Positions 24,794 to 35,843 of a DNA stretch of 64,000 bases are shown here, piece after piece. The DNA comes from Paramecium pentaurelia (Eukaryota; Ciliophora; Oligohymenophorea; Peniculida; Parameciidae). The translations under genes and the position numbers were made by a program. The stretch is taken from NCBI GenBank assembly GCA_905183005.1, contig CAJJDO010000142.1, positions 207,734-271,733 on the forward strand. The letters are read 5' to 3'. The notes under the pieces were generated by a model, which was not told the DNA's origin, did no database searches, and was given only the letters and a program-made list of their open reading frames with translations. Each line of letters begins with the position of its first letter. The first letter of the stretch is position 1.

Positions 24794-27504
24794 ATGATAA
24801 ATTTAAGTGAAGCTTAACAATTTCCTTAATTATACATTCCTGTTGGGAAAAAACAAATGTTTTAAAAAGTTGATCGCTTCAGTGTTTTGTAACAAATAAA
24901 AAAGGAAGAGGATAAATTAACTGATAAAGATATTATGAGATAGTTATAAGAATCACCTGAACATAAATTAGAAGATTAAATTCCAAAAGCTTTAGTGGGA
25001 TCTCAATCTGCCCGCAGTTACTTTTAACATTATAAAGTGCTTAATAAAGTGAAATAACAGAATGAATATCATAAAATTAATGATTCAATATAAACTTAGA
25101 TGCTTAAATAAGCAGAATCATAAGATGTTTTACCTTGTAAATTAGGACTCATTAAGTTAAATGGTAATGAATCATAAATATCAATTAATAATCATCATTA
25201 TGGTGATAAATATATAAGTGTGTTATCAGAAGGGTTGTGTTAGAATTAGGGAGTTAAGGAATTTTTGTTAAGCAATAATAGAATCAAATAAAATGGTGCA
25301 GTTACAATATTGAATTAAATTGGAAAATAAGCAACTGTATTAGATTTATCTAAAAATGATATTGGATAATTGGGAGTAGATTGTCTTTGTCAATAATTGT
25401 AAATGAGAGAGAATAAGTACTCATTCCTCTTAAATAAAGGATGGAAGTTATTAATATTGAAGACAATAAACTTGGCGATAAATTTGTAATGAAAATTTTG
25501 AAGTGTTTATTAAATACTCAGAATAAAGTGAAAGTACTAAATATTTCCAAAAATTTTCTCACAAATGAAATCTGTGATTTAATAAAAGAAATCATTATAT
25601 AATTAGATCTTCTTGAAGAACTTTATATTCACTGGGTAAATAATATGACTAAACATATAGAATTAAATAAAAGGTTCTGGAGGCTAAAAAATATTTGAGG
25701 CATTGGTTGAAAATAAAAATATGATTGTATTTGATGGTAGTTGGAATAGTTTTGGAATTAGTGAAAAGTCAAATTGTACTCAAAAAGTATGTGACTTTTT
25801 AAGTCAAAATAAAATTATGTTACATTGTGATTTATCAGCTAATTAATTTACATTACAAGATTGTAAATTAATTGCTAATAGTTTGAAACCCAATAGAACT
25901 ATGTATGGATTTCATTTTACAGGTAATTGGGGAATTGTAGATCCAAGAGGATTTTTAATTATTGATGATAATGCATAATAAAAAGTTTTAGGAGATACAT
26001 TAAGAATTAAAGGATTGGAATAAGTAACAACATAGAGACATGAAGATGTTTGTTGGATATGTGAAGGATGGTAAGAATAAGTTTTTGATTGGATTCCAGA
26101 TGGAGAATGTGATCCATTATTTCTACATATGAATTTTGAAGAATATAAGTAAGTCTACATTCCAAAAAGAAATGATGGTACTTATAAGTTACCATTGATG
26201 ATACCTACTGGATAAACTTAATTTCTATTTACAGTAATTGACAATTAAATGATAGCTGAAAATTATGAAAATATTAAATTTGGTCATGTAATTAAATTCA
26301 AAATGAATGGAATTAATGTCAGTTGTTAATTAGATAATATCAATATAGTAAAGAAATTAAAGCATTTTTAATTAATGGATAAAAAAGAAATGAAGGCACT
26401 TACTTCTGTATTACCAAGAACTCCAGATCCTATTTACATTCCACCTAAATTGAAGAAATAAAAAAGAATTTGGTCTTTTCCAATTTCAATTTGGTTTAAG
26501 GATTTTCGTTTTGAAAATGAAGAATTTTTAAGGAAATGTTTTGAAAAGGATTGGAGTTGTAGTAAGATATCAAAAGTTGTAAAAAATCCAGATGAATTTA
26601 ATGAAGTTAAAAATTTATTATGGAAAGATTATAAAATGATCAAAGAAACATATAAATGGTATTCATCATATAATCCATCTGGAGATGTTTGGTCAATATC
26701 ATCAAATGTAATTACAGATTTCTCATCTTCAACAGAATTAGTTGATAATAAAACATTTAAACTTTCAGATTTGGATCTTAAATTTATTGCAACTTGTGCT
26801 GCTTCAATTGAATATAAAGGAAATTATAGAAATCCAGAAAGAGCATTATGTAGATATCAATTTATGGAATTCTTAGTAAGAGTTTCAGATGATAAATATT
26901 TGAAATAAAAATAAGCAAATAATATGATTGATTCTGTATAAATGATTTTAGATCAATGTAGACCTATCATGTAATAATATAATGCATAAAAATGGAGAGA
27001 TGAAAGATACTTTAATGAATAATGTGATGATTGTTTAAAATATTACAAAACTTTATTAAATTATGTGTATAATAGATATAGCATAAAGAAAGTAAAACCA
27101 GGATAGAAGAAATTTATGTGTCTTGATGAATTACATGAAATTTGTGGATAAGCAGGATTATTTGATGAAAAGTTTGTTGATAGAGATGCAGATTTAGTAT
27201 TTAAATTAAAATATAATAGGCATTTAATTTATCTATGATGTTATAAATAGATGAATTAGAAAGTGATAGAATCTTTTAAATGACTTTTGTAGAATTTATG
27301 GAAGCTATAGCTAGAATTGCTGAGAAAGTTTCATTACCTGCTACTCCAGATATGAGTTGGGAGTAACGTCAATAATAACCATTACATATTAAATTAGAAA
27401 GATTACTTATCCTATTAGCATAAACTTGTGCCTCTGAAGAATATAAATAATAATATGGAAATCCTCAAAAAAGTATATTTGATGTTCAACCTGATGATGA
27501 TTGA
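24794..27504 (+). CDS. Leucine-rich repeat protein, ciliate/flagellar type
   Basis: An 879-aa protein. Residues about 110-330 contain RNI-type leucine-rich repeats (VKEFLLSNNRI, ATVLDLSKNDIG, VKVLNISKNFL, LLEELYIHWNQI, MIVFDGSWNSFG, LHCDLSANQF). The middle part has W-I-C-E-G-W and a beta-rich module (KRNDGTYKLPLMIPTGQTQFLFTV) that could be an E-set fold. The C-terminal 400 residues are helical with aromatic-rich segments. Introns: 25417-25439 (23 nt, ending AAG), 25636-25660 (25) and 27197-27219 (23); together they restore the frame exactly. Similar LRR proteins occur in cilia, but the function is unknown. The start is uncertain because an upstream open frame overlaps it. Confidence 0.78.
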
Positions 27505-27578
27505 TTTTATATTCATTATATATTTTTATAAATATTTTATTTAAATAAGTAGTTCAACTTTTTTATTTAATTAATATA

Positions 27579-28706
27579 TCAATATTACTTACTTAATGTA
27601 CTAATGTACCAGATGTCTTTTGGACTATCGATTATACAAGCATCTAAAATTTATTAAATAGGTTCATAAGATCTAATATTAAAAGCAGGAAAGTCTCTCC
27701 TTTTGTAATCTTCAATAGTCCAGTTTTTTTCTATTCTTTGTCCAAAGAATAATGAATAGATACATAAACCAAGTGACCATACATCACCTTAAAAGGTTGG
27801 ACATTATTCATTCTTAAATGAATATAAATATGTCATATCTGCTGATTGTCTCTCTGCTCCTAATTAATCAAGATCTAATAGGATTATTTATTATTGCAAA
27901 GTAACCATAAAATTTGAAGGTTTTATATCTCCATGAACTAATTATTAGGAATGCAGCATTTTTAATGCATCAATCATTTATTACATTATTTTGATTTTAT
28001 CTTAATTTTAAATATATTTATTTTAAAATTTGTCCAATGTTATTCCATCAATGTAATCAGTTACATATTTACATATGTTTTTTTAAATTACAGCTGCTCT
28101 TAGATTTAATAAATTTGGATGATTTTTTTAACTCAATTATATCCAATATTATAATCTCTATTATGTTTTTTAGATATCTGTTATATTATCTTCTTTAATT
28201 ACATAATTTCTAATTCTTTTAACTCTTATTTCTCTAATAATTTCAAAGTCTTCATTATAAACAGGTCGATAATACAATTATTAAGCTGGTTATGCTTGTA
28301 ATTCATAAAAAAGTTTAAAATTATTATATTCTTCACTTAAAACAGGAACTATTTCATTATTTTCTGGTTTCATCTTAATAATAGCTTCAATTAATATTTA
28401 ATAAGTCTTATGTGCTCCAATTATCATAGTTTTTAATTATTGAATAGTATATTTATTCAATGATAAGATTAATTCTGTAACATATAATAAGCTATTCTTT
28501 GTAATATTTAAAAAATTTTACGTTTCTTGATTGATTGATTATAATCTCCAAATTAATTCATTTCTAGCAAAATTAACTTTATAAACTCTATCAGTAATTT
28601 TGGATGTAAGATTATGATCTGATTCATCAGAATGAACATTTTCTTCAGTGATAATTTTATTAACTTCACTTTTTTAATTTGTTTATTAGCATTAACCATT
28701 ACCCAT
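27579..28706 (-). CDS. Protein kinase-like protein with HGD/DLD motifs
   Basis: An intronless 375-aa protein. After a helical N-terminal third comes a kinase core: IREIRVKRIRNYVIKED, a hinge-like YVTDYIDGITLDKF, the catalytic loop V-H-G-D-I-K-P-S-N (about residue 258) and the metal motif written D-L-D instead of DFG (about 278), then GDVWSLGLCIYSLFFG of subdomain IX and a short C-lobe. The catalytic Asp, Lys and Asn are kept, HRD Arg is Gly and the DFG Gly is Asp, so activity may be weak or absent. Its start lies 43 bp from the stop of the DM10 gene on the same strand. Confidence 0.8.
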
Positions 28707-28749
28707 TCCCTTAATTATTTATTATTATTATTAAATATATAGATAAATT

Positions 28750-30537
28750 TCATTTAAAATTATCAGCATACCATTTTTTAGTGAACTCATCACAATCCAG
28801 TAATTAGAATTTCCATCCATTAATAATAACCTCATTACCTACAATCAAATCTTTAGGTGAGAAAAACTCATTATTATTATAAGCATTCTTGTATTTTCTT
28901 TTCTCTAAAAATTTGCCATCTGGAATACCTATCAAATTTATAAATTAATAATATACCAGAATTTCTAACAGTTGGTTCATATATTAAAAGACTATCATCA
29001 TTTAAAAAATAAGTTATTACAAAAACTCTACATTTATATTAAATATAATACCTGTCTTTATCTTCAGGTTTAGTAGTATTGAACATAGCTAAAAATCTTA
29101 GATTTACTTAATTATCAACCCATTTAAAGAAATCCTTTTTAGGTGGTTTAGGTTATAATCTGTAAATATATCCTAAGGAATCTTACTCATCTCCAATACC
29201 ATTATGAGGAGGAATGATAATGTCTAATTATTAAAATTTATACTTGATCTTTATTCTATTTATTATTCTTCCTAACCACCCAAAGGAAAATCAACATTAA
29301 ATTTTTCTTAATAATAATATCTTGTAAAAGGATCGCAACCTTGGATAATAAATTTTCTATTGTATATGATTAATGGTTATCCAAATTGAATATCTTAAGG
29401 TCTAATAAAATCTTCAGCATAAGTTTATCCAGGTTAATTGAGTGAGAACTTTCTTGGTAATTTCTATCTTCTTAACATCATAGGAAATGGAACTCTTCCT
29501 GAATTAGCTGAATTAATTTCCTTTATTTCTATAGTATCATCAGCTAAATAGTAATGTAAAACATATTCTATATCAGAAAATACATAGAATTTTAAAACCT
29601 TAACGTAATAAAGATTCATAATACTTTCCTATCATTTTCTAAGAATTGTTTTTGAGATGTAACTTTCCCTCCTCCTAATTTATGTTCCAAATAATCCTTC
29701 ATAACTGTATCCTTTTGAGGAATATACTTAGTCATAGTTTTTGTTTCAAATGAATCTGATTATGGTGTGAATGATTGCTCTTAGGGTTATCCAATACCCT
29801 ATAAGAAATTTAATTTAATAATAAAACCTCATAAAATTCTCTTGTATATTGATCGCAATCATAAAGTCTAATGGTTTTACCAAATATCTCAATATCTTAA
29901 TTGATTCTAAAGTCTTCTGGTATAATGAATGTTTTTGAGCCATCAGCCCTTAAAACCTTAAGCATCATTAACGAGAGGTTTTTACTTTTTATCTTTTAAG
30001 GAATGCTCCCTAAGGAACACCACTATTTTCTTGTTTAGGTTCCGTAATGCTAATTGAATGGTCTTCCAAATAGTAAAATATTGTTAATTTGCGAATTCTA
30101 TAATTTTCTAAGGCTGACTCAACAACAGCCTCTTTGAAGAAGCCACTAAATCTGAGAACGTGTCTATCCATCTTGACCCAACTTGGTTGATAGAGCTCTT
30201 CTGAATCATTATTAGAATTCTTATAAATATAACTGATTAGAATTCATACCTTTGGTAAATGCATAGCATGAGTTGTGCTTAAATAATCAGGGTTGAACAT
30301 TCCTGTTTATGATGGCACTTGTATTGGTTATTTACGAGGTACTGGATATTCTTTATTTGGCAATTGTTTCTAAAATAATTAGATTAGTATTTCAATTTGT
30401 TACGATTTCTCTGTTTTATTCTTGTTTAACAGCTGAGACCTTTCTGAAGTTGGGTTTCTAATGAATATAAATTGGTATTATACATCTAATTCTTGTGTAG
30501 GCACAAAACCTGGCAATTTAGGAAAAGCTGAAGCCAT
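28750..30537 (-). CDS. DM10-domain ciliary protein (EFHC1/RIB72-like)
   Basis: Proteins with three DM10 domains line the inside of ciliary doublet microtubules (EFHC1/2, RIB72). The 533-aa product shows three DM10 units, each marked by a short signature: (1) VLRFSGFFKEAV...YRIRKLTIFYYLEDHSISI...GAFLKRQKV, (2) VLKFYVFSDIE...YYLADDTIEIKEIN...PFPMMLRRQKLP, (3) NLRFLAMFN...VFVITYFLNDDSLLIYEPTVRNSG, each followed by a GW/IYNRKF..GCDPFT type close. It ends after the third DM10 with no EF-hands, unlike many homologues. Seven introns (30220-30249, 29957-29985, 29799-29827, 29599-29624, 29224-29243, 29028-29051, 28929-28956; 20-30 nt) are needed and sum to an exact frame. Confidence 0.92.
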
Positions 30538-30558
30538 TTTAATTAATTAAATTAAGAT
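30538..30558. promoter_or_regulatory. 21-bp divergent intergenic region
   Basis: Only 21 bp of AT sequence (AATTAATTAAATTAAG core) separate the ATG of the DM10 gene from the ATG of SmE on the other strand. Both genes are well supported, so their 5' UTRs must be extremely short or overlap, and promoter elements must lie inside the neighbouring coding sequence or in this small patch. Confidence 0.6.
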
Positions 30559-30902
30559 ATGCAACATCCCCCGTATTAAAGAAAGCCATAAAAGAAAATA
30601 ACACAACCACTCCATGCCTTCTTCACATTATTTACAGAGAAAACTCAATTGGAGATTTGGCTAGTGGAAAATGACAATCTTCGTATTCAAGGAAAATTGG
30701 CAGTAATTTATATAAGCTTCTACCTTTTTTAGGGTTTTGATGAATATTTGAATTTGGTGTTGGACAGAGCTGTTGAATATGACCGCAAGACAAAGGCAAC
30801 AAAGGAATTAGGGAAAATCCTTTTGAAGGGAGAAAACATTGTTCTTGTTAGAACTTTAGAGTATTATTTTAAGCTAATATATTTAGGGATGTTAAATTAT
30901 GA
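30559..30902 (+). CDS. SNRPE: Small nuclear ribonucleoprotein SmE
   Basis: SmE is one of the seven Sm proteins forming the ring on spliceosomal snRNAs. The 95-aa product matches the family's usual length and both Sm motifs: L-E-I-W-L-V-E-N-D-N-L-R-I-Q-G-K-L-A-G-F-D-E-Y-L-N-L-V-L-D and then G-K-I-L-L-K-G-E-N-I-V-L-V. Two introns are required: 30703-30732 (30 nt, after the K-L-A of motif 1) and 30861-30886 (26 nt), which brings the stop TGA to 30900-30902 and gives the short tail RTLEDVKL. Without the second intron the frame would overlap the next start codon, which supports the splice. Confidence 0.93.
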
Positions 30903-30941
30903 GTTAATTGCTTTCATATTTTATATATATTAAATTTAAAA

Positions 30942-32316
30942 ATGAATGAAACACAAGACAGCGACACAAACTTTGAAGTGGCCTGCTCTTAATGTCAAAC
31001 AACTCCTGACAATTATGTCAAATTAGATTGTGATCATAAGTTCTGTCTCGTTTGCTTAGCCTATAATTATTTACAATCTCAACAATAGAACCCAGAGTCT
31101 CAAGATATTGTAAAAATAGCCATCTGTTCCAAGTGTTAATATGAAACCCATCTTGATCCAGATACTATTGAGGCAATTTAATATGTGATTAAAGAAATCA
31201 TAATTCCATTAATTGAATAGAATTAAGAAGAGCATAATTTGGATAATGATTTCGATTTAAAATAATCTGAAACAATTAGAGAATCTAAAGCTAACTTTGT
31301 TAATGATATTGTTAATGAAAAATAGATTGAAAAATTTGAATAAAAAGATAAATATGCAAACAATTTATAATTTCAAAAAGTGGATTAAACCAAAGAAGTC
31401 TCTGAAATTAAAGATATTAAGAAAATTAAAGAATCTATTTCAAATAAAAATGAAATTACTCCTGCTTTGAATGAAAGAGTATAATTATATTTGGAAAGAT
31501 TGGATAAAAGTTTTAAAAATAAATTTGAATCCATTAGAGACATTCAAGATTAAAAATTCCAATTTTAATAGAAGTGTTAATCTACAAGAGATGAAATTAG
31601 TCAAGAATTTCAAAAAGTATATATTTATCTTAATTAGTAAATACTTGCTTTGGAATAAAAAAAGAATAGTCTTATTAATGAAGTTAATGCACTTGAAACT
31701 TAATAATTATTAGAAATCTAAAAGTAAGAGAATGAATATGTAATTATATTTTTTAATATCTAAAGGAAACTTAAATTTAATTGATGGCTAAATATTAAGA
31801 GGAATTAAAGAACTTAAAGGGCTTTCCTGAAGAATTGAGCAAATTCTTAATTGAAATTGAAAAAATTATGACTGCCCCATCTCAATCTCTGTAAATAGTA
31901 AAATATGTGTGCATGAATAGAAATCCTTACTATTGTCATCCCAAAGATAGTTAATTCGAATATAATCACTCTCTTAATAGACAGAAGAGAGATTAACTTC
32001 AGATTCCAAAATGATAACATTTCAATAGAAGTTTAGTCCTGTTAAGAATGATAGAACCAATGAAATTTGGAATAAGTTGAACGAAAGTGATAAAAAGAGT
32101 AGACTTAAAGAAAGCTCAATCTCGCAATAAAGATCAAATTAAAAGAGTAGATGGAAAGAAACTATTTTAGAAATATTTGATAAAAAAGAACAAAGTTTTG
32201 AAAGATATTCAAATAATAAATATAATCCATTGAATAGAACCTACAATATTCATTAAGTTTTGAACATGCAACAATAGAGTTTTTAAATTTAAAAAGAAAA
32301 TTTATTAAAAAGGTGA
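30942..32316 (+). CDS. RING-finger protein with coiled coil
   Basis: A 441-aa protein. The N-terminus holds a C3HC4-type RING (C-S-Q-C...C-D-H-K-F-C-L-V-C-L...C-S-K-C), suggesting E3 ubiquitin ligase activity. The middle is a long Gln/Glu/Lys coiled coil (FKNKFESIRDIQDQKFQFQQ). The C-terminal third is basic and Ser/Gln-rich (SLSQQTEERLTSDSKMITF). Introns at 31740-31765 (26 nt, ending AAG) and 31898-31920 (23 nt) keep one frame from ATG to TGA. It starts 39 bp after SmE on the same strand. The target is unknown. A RING plus coiled coil without a B-box is not a TRIM. Confidence 0.82.
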
Positions 32317-33449
32317 TATCTATTTTGATATATCAATCTATTTCTAAATAAGTCACAATAACAATTATATTATTTAGTCAAATCATAGCTAATTGAATGA
32401 TATCTGAAATTATTATATTCTCTATCATTACTTTCTATTTCTGAATTATCATAATCATTATTACAATTTGCTATAATTAGATGTATAATCAAATATAATT
32501 ATCATTATTCTTAAATGATAATATTTAATTGTACTTATATACTTTTGTTAAGTTTTAATCATACCGAGTCGTCAATTGAGAGTTTACCATTGAATTGTAA
32601 ACTTCCTTTTTACAACTGAATTAAAGTATTAACTCATTGGAAGTTCTTTTGAATAATTATCTAAAATGTTGAATATCAATTCAACAATTTTTCCAATTAT
32701 ATAAAGAGTAATTCTCATAATATTACTCATTTATGAAACTCTATTGTAAATTTACTTTTGATTCTAATTCTATACATAAAAAGGTTTCTTATTCCAAATT
32801 GTTGCAGACTCTATTTAGTTTTTAATACTGTTTATAATTTCCATTTATTTTCAATCATAAATAAATATTTTACTCATCATTCATCTAAATATAATAATAT
32901 TGTCCTTCAATATTCCTTCTATTTGGAAATGAAGTTAAATTAAAAATGTGATCTTAATTAACTATTGTATTTTTAATATTATTCTAAATACATTCCCTTT
33001 AAATAATTTTTTACTTCTGTGACTTTAAATATTGAAAATTCTCATTCTTAATGAGTTCCTTAGAAAAGTATACTTAAATCTATGAGATATATATATGCAT
33101 TAAAATTTTAGTAATTGATTGCATCTTAAATTTCAAGTATTCCAATCAATTATCATTCATTTTTCCTACTTTGTTATTTATTAGATAAAACTATGTATAT
33201 ACTGGAGTTACAAAAGAAACTAGTAACAACTTGGAATTTATTTGCTCTGTATTTCATTATCAAATTTATGCTTAGCAAACTCTGGAATTATGAATTATAT
33301 TATATGTGTGTTATGAAGCTATGGAGATGCTTTTAGTGATAATAAAAAACTGTATCTTTTTATATTAGTACAATAAAGAACTCAAATGGATAGTCTTTTG
33401 ATATATTCAAAAATAATTTAATTAATTAGAAAGTCTCCTTACTTTCATA
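32317..33449. other. Region with weak, unresolved coding signal
   Basis: Over 1.1 kb between the RING gene and the next plus-strand gene. Short minus-strand pieces look protein-like (NSEIESNDREYNNFRYHSIS near 32400; SKELPMSQYFNSVVKRKFT near 32600; LQTVLKTKQSLQQFGIRNLF near 32800) but I could not join them with canonical introns into one gene. The rest is plain A+T-rich sequence with no RNA gene or repeat seen. Confidence 0.35.
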
Positions 33450-33842
33450 ATGGGAGTTTGCCATTCTAAAAAAACGCAATAAAATACTTACTTATAATAA
33501 GATCTTACTATTAGTAACTAATAATCTCTACCTCCTATAATTATCAGGTTAGACAACAATAAGATATTAGAAAAATCACCAGAAAATGATTCATAATAAA
33601 GTGAAGTCGATTTATTAGCAACTGATGAACTTCTTAATAATCCATAATAAGCAGCAATTGATTAATAACATAGAGACCAAATCTTGAGACATGTACATGC
33701 TTAACAACATAAATAGGACAATTTAAAACGATATGTAGTTGTCTTTGATAAATTGTATAATCAATAACGAAAAGTTCCAATTTTGTTTTCTCTCGAAGAA
33801 AGTACTCTCTTTAAGAGAAGAAAATCAGGTCCTTGTAATTGA
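33450..33842 (+). CDS. Small protein with N-terminal myristoylation-type start
   Basis: A 130-aa protein beginning M-G-V-C-H-S-K-K: Gly2, small residues, Ser6 and Lys7/8 match the N-myristoyltransferase pattern, and Cys4 is a plausible palmitoylation site, so membrane attachment is predicted. The rest is Gln/Asp-rich and helical (QQHRDQILRHVHAQQHKQ), then a short beta-rich end (VVVFDKLYNQQRKVPILF). No intron is needed. No family is recognised. Small acylated proteins like this occur in ciliate cilia and cortex. Confidence 0.58.
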
Positions 33843-34167
33843 CTTTGAATAATTTGTTTATGTTTTTAGTTAAATGTAAATGAACTTTGGTTTTTTCTTT
33901 CTTTTTAATAGCTGAATAAATAATTCTTAGATGAAATCAAATATCCACAATCAAGAGACAACCCTGGTATTGTAATAATAATTGAAATAAAATGAGATAG
34001 TTGAATCAGAGGAAATATTAATCACTATGATAAAGAAAAAGCAATAATTAATTAGAATCTATGTATCATTAAAGATGAAAGATTTAAATTTTATTCTTCA
34101 TAATATTAATTATTCAAAAATTAATTAAGAATCATTTATATATATATATATGTATAATATAGAAGGA
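33843..34167. other. Intergenic spacer with weak coding trace
   Basis: About 325 bp between convergent genes. A plus-strand stretch around 33910-33990 (LNKQFLDEIKYPQSRDNPG) is protein-like and follows a TAG-ended run that could be an intron, so it might be a further exon of the preceding gene, but no in-frame splice was found. Confidence 0.35.
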
Positions 34168-34767
34168 TCAATCCATTTCTTACCTTAATTTAATGTATTA
34201 CAATCTAGAATTGCCAAGAATTTGACTTTTAGCAGTATGATATTTAAAAACAGGTTTAGTTTTAGTTAGTTTAAATTCTGGTTAGAAATAAAATTGTCCA
34301 TATGCAGATGAATGTTGAGAGTATTATTTTTCTATTGGAATTTTAAGTGAAAATATATCTGAATCCTAAGTGTATCGTTTAGCATATTTCCCAAATTTTT
34401 ATTCTTATTCTAAAATATATATATATTATTAATAAACCAACAGTCAATTAGGGAGATAAAACAAAGCATTCATTATTTAATTGATTTTTACGTTTATATA
34501 TTTATGGTAACTGATAACTATTACGAACATGAACATCCATATCTTATTGATTAACGTAATTGATTTTTTGAAAATTAAAATCATTCGTTTTATGAATAGG
34601 TGATTGTTCCCAACAAAATTTTATTTTATCAGTTGAATGCTCTTAATAATACAGAACTTGAAACCTCTAAAAATTCTTTTTTAAAATCTAGATTCTTCTC
34701 CATCAAACATAATTATCTAAGGTGGACCTAAAACTTTATGTGTAGAACTGTGTTGACTCTTATTCAT
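34168..34767 (-). CDS. Unknown protein (182 aa)
   Basis: One frame from ATG to TGA is obtained by removing introns 34642-34664 (23 nt, ending AAG) and 34410-34437 (28 nt, ending TAG). The product has an N-terminal MFDGEESRFQKRIFR, a Tyr/Gln/Asn-rich middle and a C-terminal block of repeated aromatic-basic patterns (AYGQFYFQPEFKLTKTKPVF) reminiscent of axonemal microtubule-associated repeats, but no family can be named. It starts 35 bp from the stop of the YJU2-like gene on the same strand. Confidence 0.6.
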
Positions 34768-34802
34768 CTTATTAAATAAATAAAAATAAAATTATAAAAT
34801 CT

Positions 34803-35843
34803 TCAAAATTTGATATTGTTTTTCTTTGCTATATATTACTATTTGAATATTTTTCTAGTTGCAGCAGGCATTTGACTGAATTTCTTATTCAATATCTCCA
34901 ATTATTTTTGTTATTATTAATTCATCCTACCACTAGATAGAATACTTTAATTCATGATTTCTTATCTTTTTTCCCTTTATTATTTTCTATTGTTAGATTC
35001 ATTAAATTTAATATCCTTAATCTCTCTCTAAATAATATTTATAGGCTCATATTTACAATTTCAGACTTTGTTAATTCTTCCATAGGTAACCCAAAATTTT
35101 TAACTCTATTTTTTTCTTCTTCTATTTATTTATATTGTTATTTTTCTTCTCTAAACTTCTTTCTTAACATTAAATTCATTTAAAAATCATCCTTCCAATT
35201 TTCCTTTCATCTCTAAATTATTCTATACCTTTCGATATTTTTATAAGTCTTCTAATACTGGAGCCAAATTATTTTTTTTAACTTTTTCAACATTAACCTC
35301 CAATTTATACATTGGATTTGATTACTCTTTAATTTTCTACTCAGGATCAGGAATGAATTCCATATCTGTTGCCTTCTCTGTACTTAACTAAACTCATATA
35401 AACAATCATCCTCTACCCATTTCACTGCTCCTTCAGTATAATTATAATCACAATTTTCAGGATCGGTCTTACAAACAATAGTATTTTTACAAGATGGACA
35501 AAGCATTGAAAATTACAATATTGTTGTACTATGAAATTAACCCACTAAGAAAATCATAAAAATTTCATCTTACCTTCTCTTTTTACAGCATTAAATCTTA
35601 CACCTTTTGCTATCATATGACCACATTTTAAGCATTTAACATGAAATGGAGTTTCAAATCTGATTTTAGGACCACTTTTTATTTTATATTAATCTAATCT
35701 AGATGGCTTTCGTTTTTTTTAAAGTTTCATTTTCCTCTAATATTTCAGACTACCCTATATTATATTTTAAGCATTACTCCATTTGGATCATAATTAGGTC
35801 CAAAGTAAAAATTATCTGCTCTTGCTGCTGCTAATGTACTCAT
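34803..35843 (-). CDS. YJU2/CCDC130 (CWC16) splicing factor
   Basis: Members of this family join the spliceosome around the first catalytic step. The 304-aa protein shows the Yju2 zinc-binding core: IRFETPFHVKCLKCGHMIAKGVRFNA, then V-G-x-F-H-S-T-T-I-L-Q-F-S-M-L-C-P-S-C (Cys pairs) and K-T-D-P-E-N-C-D-Y, followed by a charged helix with W-K-D-D-F and a basic Gln-rich tail. Five introns are required: 35737-35753 (only 17 nt), 35545-35573 (29), 35378-35403 (26, ending CAG), 35204-35228 (25, ending AAG) and 35028-35056 (29); their sum gives an exact frame. I cannot separate CCDC94 from CCDC130 orthology. Confidence 0.88.

Noticed and set aside
28305..28316. An apparent frameshift in the kinase-like gene at a T/A homopolymer
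   Set aside because: Recounting the run gives six bases, not five; the frame is continuous from ATG to TGA.
30903..30945. Overlap of the SmE stop with the RING gene start (ATGA)
   Set aside because: The overlap appears only if the 26-nt intron at 30861-30886 is retained. Splicing it gives the family-typical 95-residue SmE and a 39-bp spacer.
34803..34955. A tiny independent gene downstream of the YJU2-like gene
   Set aside because: I first read five A residues instead of six near 34970, which created a false stop. With the correct run the frame continues and this is simply the C-terminus of the YJU2-like protein.
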